A DNA stretch of 19,888 nucleotides from an uncultured Solirubrobacteraceae bacterium (GTDB lineage Bacteria; Actinomycetota; Thermoleophilia; Solirubrobacterales; Solirubrobacteraceae). Position 1 is the first letter of the stretch, and every line of letters begins with the position of its first letter. Shown one piece after another: positions 5,461 through 13,711 of this stretch. A program made the translations under genes and the position numbers. The DNA is taken from positions 1 through 19,888 of the forward strand of contig CADCVT010000011.1 of NCBI GenBank assembly GCA_902806215.1, written 5' to 3'. The notes below the pieces were generated by a model. That model was not told the origin of the DNA and searched no databases. It worked only from the letters and a program-made list of their open reading frames with translations.

Positions 5461-6759
5461 TCAGTCTTCGACGCAGGCGGCCGCGCTGGATCTCCGCAGG
5501 CAGGAGCGCAGCACGCGCAGCGCGGCAGGGGTCGTGCGCATCGTCGTCGTGATCGGCGCGAGGTCCGGCGCGGAGACCCGGACGCGGAGCCGCCCGGTGC
5601 GCGCCAGCAGTCGCGCGCCCGCCGGCTCGAGGAAGTGCTCGGGATCGAGGACCGACTCCTGCGAGCGGCGGCGCGTGACGGCACCCCCGGCTCGGCGCGC
5701 CGCGTCGATGCGCACCGCGTCGGGACACTGGGCGAGGCTGTACTCGTGACAGCGCACCGGGGCCAGGACGCGCAGGATGCCGTCGAACTCGACGAGCTCC
5801 ACGCGCCGCCGCAGCTGCACGCGGCAGCGGCCGGTCGACGAGAGCGTGACCGGCCGGCCGACCCGCTCGACCCGGACGTCGGCGCCGCTGCACGTCGCGC
5901 GCGCCCAGACGATCCGGTCGCCGCGCAGGTCAACCTCCCCGGCGAAGTGCTCGCGGCCGCGCAGCGTCACCACGTCGCGGCGTGACCCGTCGAGGCCGAT
6001 GATCTCGAGGCCGCGTTCCTTGCGGGCGAGCACGCGGTCGCCGTCCATGCGGCGCGCGCTGAAGGTCGGGAGCGGGTGGATCGTCCCGTCGTCGAGGGTC
6101 CGCCAGGCGGCTCGCCCGCCCGTGTCCACCAGCACCTTGCCGTCGGTCTGGAGGTCGATCAGGCCCTCCTGGAAGAACCGGGTCACCACCCGCCCGGCGA
6201 CGGCGTCGTAGATCACGATGTGCTGGTCGGCCGCCTCCCAGGCGGCGTAGCGGCCGGCGACGTGCACGTCGTCGCTCGACGCGGTGTCGCGGTACTCGCC
6301 GGCCGGGCCGCGCACGGTCACGACGCCCTTGTTCTCGGCGGCGCAGCGGGACTGGTGGACCGCGACGACCTCCCCGTCGGCCTCGGCCGCGGCGATCTGG
6401 CACCGGCCCGAGCCGACCGGCGCGACCGTGCCGCCGCGGAAGCGACCGACGTCGCCGAACGCCGGGGAGAAGCAGTCGCCGCCGCAGGTCTGGTGCAAGG
6501 AGCCGTTGATGCCGGTAAATGAGAACGTGAAGCCGTCGCTCCCGCCCGCGAGGGTGTTCTCGATGCCCGAGAGGACGCCGCGCTCGCCGCGCGGGTCGCG
6601 CAGCGTCTGCACTCGCAGGCGCTGCCGCGGCGCGCCGGCCTCGACGCTCACGCTGCCGTCGAGGGCGTCCTGGGTCCACACGGGGCGCTCGCCCGAGAGC
6701 ACGGGCCCGGCCGACGGGACGGTCAGGAGCGGGAGGACGGCAATCGCGGCGAGGCGCAC
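5461..6759 (-). CDS. Exported protein with beta-propeller-like repeats
   Basis: The start is placed at GTG 6759 because it gives a short signal peptide (MRLAAIAVLPLLTVPSAG) at the N-terminus; the longer open frame, to TTG 6858, adds about 33 residues that look non-coding. TTG at 6771 is an alternative, and no start has a good ribosome binding site. The mature part (of 432 residues in all) repeats a pattern of short blade-like units: ADGEVVAVHQ, VAGRYAAWEAADQHIVIYDAVAGRVV, TDGKVLVDTGGRAAWRTLD, MDGDRVLARKERGLEIIGLDG, LRGDRIVWAR. This is the style of secreted WD40/TolB-like propellers in Solirubrobacterales. Four cysteines sit in a small insert (QTCGGDCF) and nearby. The C-terminal 90 residues are basic and of unclear fold. 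It is divergent from recC, and its function is unknown. Confidence 0.75.
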   Translation of the reverse strand: MRLAAIAVLPLLTVPSAGPVLSGERPVWTQDALDGSVSVEAGAPRQRLRVQTLRDPRGERGVLSGIENTLAGGSDGFTFSFTGINGSLHQTCGGDCFSPAFGDVGRFRGGTVAPVGSGRCQIAAAEADGEVVAVHQSRCAAENKGVVTVRGPAGEYRDTASSDDVHVAGRYAAWEAADQHIVIYDAVAGRVVTRFFQEGLIDLQTDGKVLVDTGGRAAWRTLDDGTIHPLPTFSARRMDGDRVLARKERGLEIIGLDGSRRDVVTLRGREHFAGEVDLRGDRIVWARATCSGADVRVERVGRPVTLSSTGRCRVQLRRRVELVEFDGILRVLAPVRCHEYSLAQCPDAVRIDAARRAGGAVTRRRSQESVLDPEHFLEPAGARLLARTGRLRVRVSAPDLAPITTTMRTTPAALRVLRSCLRRSSAAACVED

Positions 6760-6875
6760 GATCGGTGACAACGGGCCGATGCACCTCGATGTTGCGCAGT
6801 GGGGGGCGAACGTGTCGGCCTCGGCACCTATCGTCCTGCGTCCCGTGTTCGCGATCAACCGACCCTGACCCTCCC
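6760..6875. promoter_or_regulatory. Divergent gap between the propeller-like gene and recC
   Basis: This 116-bp gap must hold the start signals for two divergent units, including the whole recCBD operon. TATCGT at 6829-6834 could be a -10 element toward recC, but no good -35 element sits at the right distance. No ribosome binding site precedes recC's GTG. I see no palindrome or LexA-like box. Promoter placement is not supported beyond position. Confidence 0.3.
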
Positions 6876-9800
6876 GTGCTGCACGTCCATCGAGCGGAGC
6901 GGGCGGACGGGCTGGTCGCCGCGCTGCGGGACCTGCTGAGCGACCCGCTCGGCGATCCGTTCGCCCCCGAGGTCATCGCGGTCCCCACGCGCGGGATGGA
7001 GCGGTGGCTGACGCAGCGCATGTCCCTGCGCCTCGGCGCGACGCCGGGCCGGGCAGACGGGATCTGCGCGAACGTCGAGTTCCCGTTCCCGCGGCGGCTG
7101 GCCGGCGACGCCGTCGCTGCCGCCTCCGGCATCGATCCCGACGCCGACCCGTGGCTGCCCGAGCGCGCGGTCTGGCCGCTGCTCGAGGTCGTCGACGCCT
7201 CCCTGGACGAGCCGTGGCTCGAGGTGCTCGCCAAGCACTTCGGCGCGGCCGAGGACGAGGCACGGCGGACCCGGCGCTTCAGCACCGTCCGCCACCTCGC
7301 CGACCTGTTCGACCGCTACGCGCTGCACCGGCCCGACCTGGTCCGCGCGTGGGCCGCAGGGTCCGACGAGGGCGAACGCTGGCAGGCCGAGCTGTGGCGC
7401 CGGCTGCGCGAGCGCCTCGACGTGCCGTCGCTCGCCGAGCGCATCGAGGCTGCCTGCGACGCGATCCGCGCCGACCCGGCGCTGGTCGACCTCCCCCCGC
7501 GCCTGTCGCTGTTCGGCCTCACCCGGATCCCGGCCGGCCACCTCGACGTGCTCGAGGCGATCGCCGGCGCGCGCGACGTCCACCTGTTCCTGCTGCACCC
7601 GTCGCCCGCGCTGTGGGAGCGGCTGCGCGGGGAGCCGTCGGTCACGCGGCGCGCTGACGACGAGACAGCCACGCTCGCCCAGCACCGGCTCATCGCGTCG
7701 TGGGGGCAGGACGCGCGCGAGATGCAGCTCGTCCTCGCGGGCGCGTCGCGCGAGACCGTCGAGCACCACCACGACGTCGAGGCCGCCGAGGACTCGCTGC
7801 TCGGGCGCATCCAGGCCGACGTGCGCGCCGACCGCGCGCCCGCCGGCCTCCCGCTCGACGACGAGCCCGACGGGCGCCCGCTCCTCGACACGACCGACCG
7901 CAGCGTGCAGGTCCACGCGTGTCACGGGCGCGCGCGGCAGGTCGAGGTGCTCCGCGACGCGATCCTCCACGAGCTCCAGGAGGACCCGACGCTCGAGCCG
8001 CGCGACGTCATCGTCATGTGCCCGGACATCGAGGAGTTCGCGCCGCTCGTCCACGCGACGTTCGGCGCCGGCGAGGTCGGCGACGACGACGAGCTCGACA
8101 CGCTGCCCGACGACGTCCGGCCGCCCGACCTGCGCGTCCGCCTCGCCGACCGGTCGCTGCGCCAGACGAACCCGGTCCTCGGCGTGGTCGCCGCGCTCAT
8201 CGACCTCGCGGCGCAGCGGCTGACCGCGTCCGAGGTGCTCGACCTCGCCGACCGCGAGCCGGTGCGCCGGCGCTTCCGGCTCGACGACGACGACCTGGGG
8301 CGGATCGAGGACTGGGTCGCCGACAGCGGGATCCGCTGGGGGCTCGACGCCGCGCACCGCGCGCCGTTCAAGCTCGACGGCATCCCGGCGGGCACGTGGC
8401 ACGCCGGCCTCGATCGCGTGCTCGTCGGCGTGACGATGACCGAGGAGGGCCAGCGGCTGTTCGAGGGCGTGCTGCCGGTCGACGACGTCGAGAGCGGCGC
8501 GATCGACCTCGCGGGCCGGTTCGCCGAGCTCGTCGACCGCCTCCAGGACGGGCTCGACGCGCTGCGCGCACCGAAGCCGATCGACGCGTGGGCGGCCGCT
8601 ATCGGCGCCGCTGCCGACGCGCTCACCGCGACGTCCCAGCGCGACGCGTGGCAGCGCGCGGAGCTGCAGCGGATCCTCGACGACGTCGTCTCCGAGGCGA
8701 CGTCGGGCGACCAGCTCGCAACGGCGCACCTCGGCCTGCCAGAGGTGCGCGCGCTGCTCGACGACCGGCTTCAGGGGCGCCCGACGCGCGCGAACTTCCG
8801 CACCGGCCACATGACCGTCTGCACGCTCGTGCCGATGCGCTCGGTCCCGCACCGGGTGGTCTGCCTGCTCGGCCTCGACGACAACTGCTTCCCGCGCAAG
8901 GCGCCGCGCGACGGCGACGACCTCATGCTCAACGAGCCGCGCGTGGGCGAGCGCGACCCGCGCAGCGAGGACCGGCAGATGCTCCTCGACGCGCTCATGG
9001 CCGCGACCGACCGGCTCATCGTCACCTACACCGGCAACGACGAGCGCACGAACGCGGTGCGCCCGCCCGCCGTGCCGGTCGGCGAGCTGCTCGACGTCGT
9101 CGACCGGACGGTGCGGCTCGACGACGCGAACAGGCCGGCGCGGACCGCCGTCGTCACGCGCCACCCGCTGCAGCCGTTCGACGCGAGGAACTTCACGCGC
9201 GGCAGGCTCGTGCGCGACCGCGTGTGGAGCTTCGACCGGGTCACGCTCGCCGGCGCCCGCGCGCTCGACGCCGACCGCACCGAGCCGTCGGAGTTCCTGC
9301 CCGAGCTGCTGCCGCCGTGGACGGGCGACGTGATCGAGCTCGACGACCTCGTCCGGTTCGCGCAGGAGCCGGTCCGCACGTTCCTGCGCACGCGCCTCGG
9401 CGTCGAGCCGCGCGACTTCACCGACGAGGTCGCCGACGCGCTGCCGGTCGAGCTCGACCACCTCGAGAAGTGGGGCATCGGCGACCGGCTGCTCAAGTCG
9501 CGCCTGAAGGGCAGCGACGCGCGCACGGCGTGCCTTGCCGAGATCGCGCGCGGGACGCTGCCGCCGGGGCACCTCGGCAAGGTCGTCGTCGACGAGCTGT
9601 TCCCGATCGTCGAGGGGCTCGTCGAGGCCGCCCAGCAGATCCTCGGCACGGGGGAGATGGGCGCCGTCGACGTCCAGGTCGCGCTGCCCGAGGACGGCGC
9701 GATCCTCAACGGCACCGTGGGCGGAGTCGTCGGCGACGTGCTGAGCTCGCTGGTGTACTCGCGCGTCGGCCCGAAGCACCGGCTGGCGGCGTGGGTCCGC

Positions 9801-10295
9801 CTGCTCGCGGTGACCGCGGCGCATCCGGAGCGGGCGTGGACGGCGACGACGATCGGCCGGGCCAACCGGCGGTCGGCCACCGTCGGCATCTTCACGATCC
9901 CGCCGATCGGCCCCGACGCCGACGCCCGGCGCACGGAGGCGCTGCGGCTGCTCGACCGCCTCGCCGACCTCTACCGGCGCGGGATGCGCGGGCCGGTGCC
10001 GGTCGCGTGCAAGACGTCGGCGGCGTACGCGGCGGCAGTGCGCGACGGCCGCGACGGGCCGGCCGCGGCGGTGCGCGAGTGGCGCTCGGACTTCGCGTTC
10101 CCCAAGGAGGACGATGCGGCCGAGCACGTGCTCGTCTTCGGCGGGCACCGGACGTTCGACGAGCTGCGCGCCGAGGGCCCGGCCGACGGCGAGAGCGGGC
10201 TTGGCTGGGACCCGTCCGAGCCGTCGCGCTTCGGGCGCTGGGCGCGCCGCCTGTGGGATCCGCTGCTGGACCTCGAGCGGCCCGACGAGCGATGA
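6876..10295 (+). CDS. recC: Exodeoxyribonuclease V (RecBCD) subunit gamma, RecC
   Basis: RecC is the subunit that splits the duplex and reads Chi inside the RecBCD helicase-nuclease, which resects double-strand breaks and loads RecA. GTG 6876 is chosen because the product then begins MLHVHRAERADGL, aligning with the start of E. coli RecC (MLRVYHSNRLDVL); no ribosome binding site is visible. It has 1,139 residues (E. coli 1,122). Family blocks seen are VIAVPTRGMERWLTQ (about 33-47), NVEFPFPRRL, ARQVEVLRDAILHELQ with RDVIVMCPDIEEFAPLV (about 353-390), RQTNPVLGVVAALIDLA, MRSVPHRVVCLLGLDDNCFPR (about 654-674) and EDRQMLLDALMAATDRLIVTYTG. There is no intact Walker A, as expected for the inactive helicase fold of RecC. 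It is the first gene of the operon; its TGA overlaps the recB ATG. Confidence 0.96.
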   Translation: MLHVHRAERADGLVAALRDLLSDPLGDPFAPEVIAVPTRGMERWLTQRMSLRLGATPGRADGICANVEFPFPRRLAGDAVAAASGIDPDADPWLPERAVWPLLEVVDASLDEPWLEVLAKHFGAAEDEARRTRRFSTVRHLADLFDRYALHRPDLVRAWAAGSDEGERWQAELWRRLRERLDVPSLAERIEAACDAIRADPALVDLPPRLSLFGLTRIPAGHLDVLEAIAGARDVHLFLLHPSPALWERLRGEPSVTRRADDETATLAQHRLIASWGQDAREMQLVLAGASRETVEHHHDVEAAEDSLLGRIQADVRADRAPAGLPLDDEPDGRPLLDTTDRSVQVHACHGRARQVEVLRDAILHELQEDPTLEPRDVIVMCPDIEEFAPLVHATFGAGEVGDDDELDTLPDDVRPPDLRVRLADRSLRQTNPVLGVVAALIDLAAQRLTASEVLDLADREPVRRRFRLDDDDLGRIEDWVADSGIRWGLDAAHRAPFKLDGIPAGTWHAGLDRVLVGVTMTEEGQRLFEGVLPVDDVESGAIDLAGRFAELVDRLQDGLDALRAPKPIDAWAAAIGAAADALTATSQRDAWQRAELQRILDDVVSEATSGDQLATAHLGLPEVRALLDDRLQGRPTRANFRTGHMTVCTLVPMRSVPHRVVCLLGLDDNCFPRKAPRDGDDLMLNEPRVGERDPRSEDRQMLLDALMAATDRLIVTYTGNDERTNAVRPPAVPVGELLDVVDRTVRLDDANRPARTAVVTRHPLQPFDARNFTRGRLVRDRVWSFDRVTLAGARALDADRTEPSEFLPELLPPWTGDVIELDDLVRFAQEPVRTFLRTRLGVEPRDFTDEVADALPVELDHLEKWGIGDRLLKSRLKGSDARTACLAEIARGTLPPGHLGKVVVDELFPIVEGLVEAAQQILGTGEMGAVDVQVALPEDGAILNGTVGGVVGDVLSSLVYSRVGPKHRLAAWVRLLAVTAAHPERAWTATTIGRANRRSATVGIFTIPPIGPDADARRTEALRLLDRLADLYRRGMRGPVPVACKTSAAYAAAVRDGRDGPAAAVREWRSDFAFPKEDDAAEHVLVFGGHRTFDELRAEGPADGESGLGWDPSEPSRFGRWARRLWDPLLDLERPDER

Positions 10296-13200
10296 GCGCT
10301 CCGGTCGACATCGCGGCGTTCGACGTCTGCGGCGACCTGCCGACGGGCGTCACCGTGCTCGAGGCGAGCGCGGGGACGGGCAAGACGTTCACGATCGCGG
10401 GCCTGGCGGCGCGGTACGTCGCCGGCGGCACGCCGCTCGACGAGATCCTCGTCGTCACGTTCACGCGCATGGCGACGGCGGAGCTGCGCGACCGCGTGCG
10501 CGAGCGGCTCGTCAGCGCCGAGCACGGGCTCGAGCGATGGCTCGCGGGGGCGAGGATCGACGAGCGCGACGAGGTCCTCGTGCTGCTGACGAAAGGGACG
10601 CGGGAGGAGGTCGAGAAGCGCCGCCACCTCCTCGCGCGTGCGCTCGCGGACTTCGACGCGGCGACGATCGTCACGACGCACGGGTTCTGCCAGGAGGTGC
10701 TCGGCGGCCTCGGGATCATGGGCGACCTCGAGCCCGGGGCGGAGCTCATCGAGGACCCCAGCGACCTCGTCGAGGAGGTCGTCGACGACCTCTACGTGCG
10801 CAAGTTCTTCCGCTCCGACCACGTCGACTTCGACCGCGCGCAGGCGCTCGAGATCGCGCGCGAGGCGGCGCTGCGCAACCCGGCGGCGCAGATCGAGCCG
10901 ACGCCCGGCAACCACGACGTTCCGGCGATCCGGGCGAGCCTCGCGAGGGCCGTGCGCGCCGAGCTCGACGCGCGCAAGCGCCGCAACGGCGTGCTGACCT
11001 ACGACGACCTGCTGACGCTGCTGCGCGACGCGCTGGTGGGCGACGGCGGCGACGAGATCGCCGCGCGGCTGCAGGCGCGCTACAGCGTCGTGCTCGTCGA
11101 CGAGTTCCAGGACACCGACCCGGTGCAGTGGACGATCATGGACCGTGCGTTCGGGCGCGGGCCCGGGACGCTGGTCCTGATCGGCGACCCCAAGCAGGCG
11201 ATCTACGCGTTCCGCGGCGCCGACGTCTACGCCTACCTCGAGGCCGCGCGGGCGGCCGAGACGCAGACGCTCGACGTCAACTGGCGCAGCGACCAGGGGC
11301 TCATCGAGGCGTACGACCGGCTGTTCGCCGGCGCGCAGCTCGGGCACCCGGGGATCATCTACCGCCACGTCAAGGCCGCGCCGGGGAACGAGCGCCCGCG
11401 CCTGAGTGGCGCGCCGTCGTCGGCGCCGCTGCGGATCCGCGTCGTCGACCGCAAGGCGCCCGCGGTGGAGACGACGCGCGCCGGCGGCTTCGTGGCCGCC
11501 GACAGCGCGCGCGAGCACATCGCGCAGGACCTCGCCGCCGACGTCGTGTCGCTCCTGTCGTCCGGCGCGTGCATCGACGTGCCCGACGAGCACGGTGACG
11601 GTGTCCGGCCCGAGGGGGTGCGCCCGGGCGACATCGCGGTGCTCGTGCGCCGCAACGCCGACGCCGAGCGGGTGCGCGACGCGCTCGACGAGCACGGCGT
11701 CCCTGCGGTGCTCAACGGGGCGGGCAGCGTCTTCGCCACCGGCGCGGCGACCGACTGGCTGCGCCTGCTCGAGGCGATCGAGCGCCCGGCGTCACCGCCG
11801 CGTGCGCACGCGGCCGCGCTCACGGCGTTCCTCGGCTGGACGCCCGAGGAGGTCGCGGCAGCGGACGAGGACGCGTGGGAGGAGGTGCACCACCGCCTGC
11901 ACAGCTGGGCGGCGCTGCTGCGGGTCAAGGGCGTGGCCGCGCTCATGGAGGCGATCACGCGCACGGGCCGTCCGGGCGCGGATCGCGCCGCGGCGTTCGA
12001 GCGCCTGCCCGAGCGGATCCTGCGCCTGACCGGCGGCGAGCGCCGGCTGACCGACCTGCGGCACGTCGCCCAGCTCCTGCACGCCGCGGCGATGGAGGAG
12101 CAGCTGGGGGTGGCGGCGCTCACGGTGTGGCTGCGCCGGCGGATCGCGGCGGCGGCCGAGGAGGGCGACGAGGAGCGCAGCCGGCGCCTGGAGTCCGACG
12201 CCGCGGCGGTGCAGGTGCTGACGATCCACCGCAGCAAGGGCCTCGAGTTCCCGATCGTCTACCTGCCGTACCTGTGGCACCCGACGTGGGTGACCGACAA
12301 GGCGATGCCGGTGACCTACCACGACGAGGGCGTTCGCAAGGTCGACGTGGGGCTCGCCGGGCGCGACTACGGCAAGCACAAGCTGCAGTACGTCTCCGAG
12401 CAGCGCGGCGAGGACCTGCGGCTCGCCTACGTCGCGCTCACGCGCGCCAAGCACCAGGCCGTCGTGTGGTGGGCGGGGACGCGCGACAGCCGCAACTCGG
12501 CGCTGAGCCGGCTCGCGCTCGGCCGCGACGGGACCGGCGCGGTGGCCGAGGAGGGCGGCGTCACGCCGGCCGACGACGAGGCGTTCGCGCGCTTCGAGGA
12601 GCTGGCGGGCGGCGCGCCCGGCTGCATCGGCGTGGAGTGGGCGCGGCCGAAGGCGCCGACGCCGTGGACGGGGGAGGAGGACGAGCGGTCGCTGCTGGCG
12701 GCCTCGGAGTTCGCGCGCCAGCTCGACTGGCGCTGGCGGCGCACGTCCTACAGCGACATCACCGCGGGCGCGCACGACGCGCGCGTGGCGAGCGAGCCGG
12801 AGGAGGACGTCGTCGACGACGAGGCCGTCGACGCGGGTGCTCTGCTGCCGCGGGCGCTCGACTCCGCGTCGCCGCTGCTCGAGGTCCCGTCGCTGCTCGC
12901 CGACATGCCCTTCGGCGCGCAGGTCGGGACGTTCGTGCACGGGGTCTTCGAGGAGGCCGACTTCGCGGCGCCGTACCTCGACGCCGAGCTTGCGCGGTGC
13001 GTCGGTCGCGTGCAGGCGCGCCGGCAGGTGGAGATCGGCGACCGCGACGCGGTGATCGCCGGGCTGCAGGCGTCGATCGAGACGCCGCTCGGACCGGTCC
13101 TCGGCGACGCGTCGCTGCGCAGCCTCACGCGTGCCGACCGTCTCGACGAGCTGAACTTCGAGCTGCCGCTCGTCGGCGGCGACACACCGTCGGGGCGGCT

Positions 13201-13711
13201 CACGCTGTCGGCGATCGCGGGCGTGCTGCGCCGGCACGTGGCGCCGGGCGATCCGCTGCACGGGTACGCGGACCGGCTCGAGGATCCCGGCCTGCGCCCG
13301 GACGTCCGCGGCTACCTGACCGGCAGCATCGACCTCGTCGCCCGCGTTTCGGATCCCACCCGCCCCGGCGGCGTTCCGCGCTTCGCGGTCATCGACTACA
13401 AGACGAACTGGCTCGGCACGCCCGACGATTCGCTCACCGCGTGGCACTACCGGCCCGAGGCGCTCGCGACCGAGATGATGCGCTCGCACTACGTCCTGCA
13501 GGCGCTGCTCTACACGGTCGCCCTGCACCGCTACCTGCGCTGGCGGCTGCCCGGCTACGACGCCGAGACGAACCTCGCCGGGTTCGCGTACCTGTTCCTG
13601 CGCGGGATGCTCGGCGCCGGCGGTCCCGACGCCGGCGTGTTCGGGTGGCGGCCGTCGCGGGCGCTCGTGGAAGAGCTCAGCGACGTGCTCGACCGAGGGG
13701 ACGGAGCGTGA
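10292..13711 (+). CDS. recB: Exodeoxyribonuclease V (RecBCD) subunit beta, RecB
   Basis: RecB is the 3'-5' helicase and the only nuclease of RecBCD. It starts at ATG 10292 inside the recC stop (ATGA), and has 1,139 residues (E. coli 1,180). SF1A helicase motifs in order: EASAGTGKTFTI (Walker A, Lys31), VVTFTRMATAELRDRVRERL (about 54-73), LVDEFQDTDPVQW (Walker B, Asp270-Glu271), IGDPKQAIYAFRGAD (about 298-312), NWRS (about 330), VLTIHRSKGLEFPIVYLP (about 642-659) and YVALTRAKHQAVVWW (about 713-727). The C-terminal nuclease domain has GTFVHGVFEEADF, GSIDLV (Asp1014), VIDYKTNWLG (Asp1035, Lys1037), YVLQALLYTVALHRYL and YLFLRGM. These residues match the E. coli catalytic set Asp1067, Asp1080 and Lys1082, although the gap between the two Asp is 21 residues here, not 13. 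Both activities look intact. Confidence 0.97.
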   Translation: MSAPVDIAAFDVCGDLPTGVTVLEASAGTGKTFTIAGLAARYVAGGTPLDEILVVTFTRMATAELRDRVRERLVSAEHGLERWLAGARIDERDEVLVLLTKGTREEVEKRRHLLARALADFDAATIVTTHGFCQEVLGGLGIMGDLEPGAELIEDPSDLVEEVVDDLYVRKFFRSDHVDFDRAQALEIAREAALRNPAAQIEPTPGNHDVPAIRASLARAVRAELDARKRRNGVLTYDDLLTLLRDALVGDGGDEIAARLQARYSVVLVDEFQDTDPVQWTIMDRAFGRGPGTLVLIGDPKQAIYAFRGADVYAYLEAARAAETQTLDVNWRSDQGLIEAYDRLFAGAQLGHPGIIYRHVKAAPGNERPRLSGAPSSAPLRIRVVDRKAPAVETTRAGGFVAADSAREHIAQDLAADVVSLLSSGACIDVPDEHGDGVRPEGVRPGDIAVLVRRNADAERVRDALDEHGVPAVLNGAGSVFATGAATDWLRLLEAIERPASPPRAHAAALTAFLGWTPEEVAAADEDAWEEVHHRLHSWAALLRVKGVAALMEAITRTGRPGADRAAAFERLPERILRLTGGERRLTDLRHVAQLLHAAAMEEQLGVAALTVWLRRRIAAAAEEGDEERSRRLESDAAAVQVLTIHRSKGLEFPIVYLPYLWHPTWVTDKAMPVTYHDEGVRKVDVGLAGRDYGKHKLQYVSEQRGEDLRLAYVALTRAKHQAVVWWAGTRDSRNSALSRLALGRDGTGAVAEEGGVTPADDEAFARFEELAGGAPGCIGVEWARPKAPTPWTGEEDERSLLAASEFARQLDWRWRRTSYSDITAGAHDARVASEPEEDVVDDEAVDAGALLPRALDSASPLLEVPSLLADMPFGAQVGTFVHGVFEEADFAAPYLDAELARCVGRVQARRQVEIGDRDAVIAGLQASIETPLGPVLGDASLRSLTRADRLDELNFELPLVGGDTPSGRLTLSAIAGVLRRHVAPGDPLHGYADRLEDPGLRPDVRGYLTGSIDLVARVSDPTRPGGVPRFAVIDYKTNWLGTPDDSLTAWHYRPEALATEMMRSHYVLQALLYTVALHRYLRWRLPGYDAETNLAGFAYLFLRGMLGAGGPDAGVFGWRPSRALVEELSDVLDRGDGA

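Noticed and set aside
6855..10148. Minus-strand open frame of 1,097 codons antisense to recC
   Set aside because: Arg/Asp/Val/Glu-rich low-complexity translation with no motif; a by-product of GC-rich codon use opposite a real, well-recognised gene.
7700..10291. Open upstream extension of the recB frame through recC
   Set aside because: The translation is Arg/Ala-rich shadow sequence; RecB homology begins at ATG 10292, which overlaps the recC stop as expected.
11875..13707. Open upstream extension of the recD frame through recB
   Set aside because: No RecD-like sequence before GTG 13708; the upstream part is an off-frame reading of recB.
6876..13711. AddAB or AdnAB instead of RecBC
   Set aside because: The first protein aligns with RecC blocks and lacks Walker A and an Fe-S cysteine set; a bona fide RecD follows at once.
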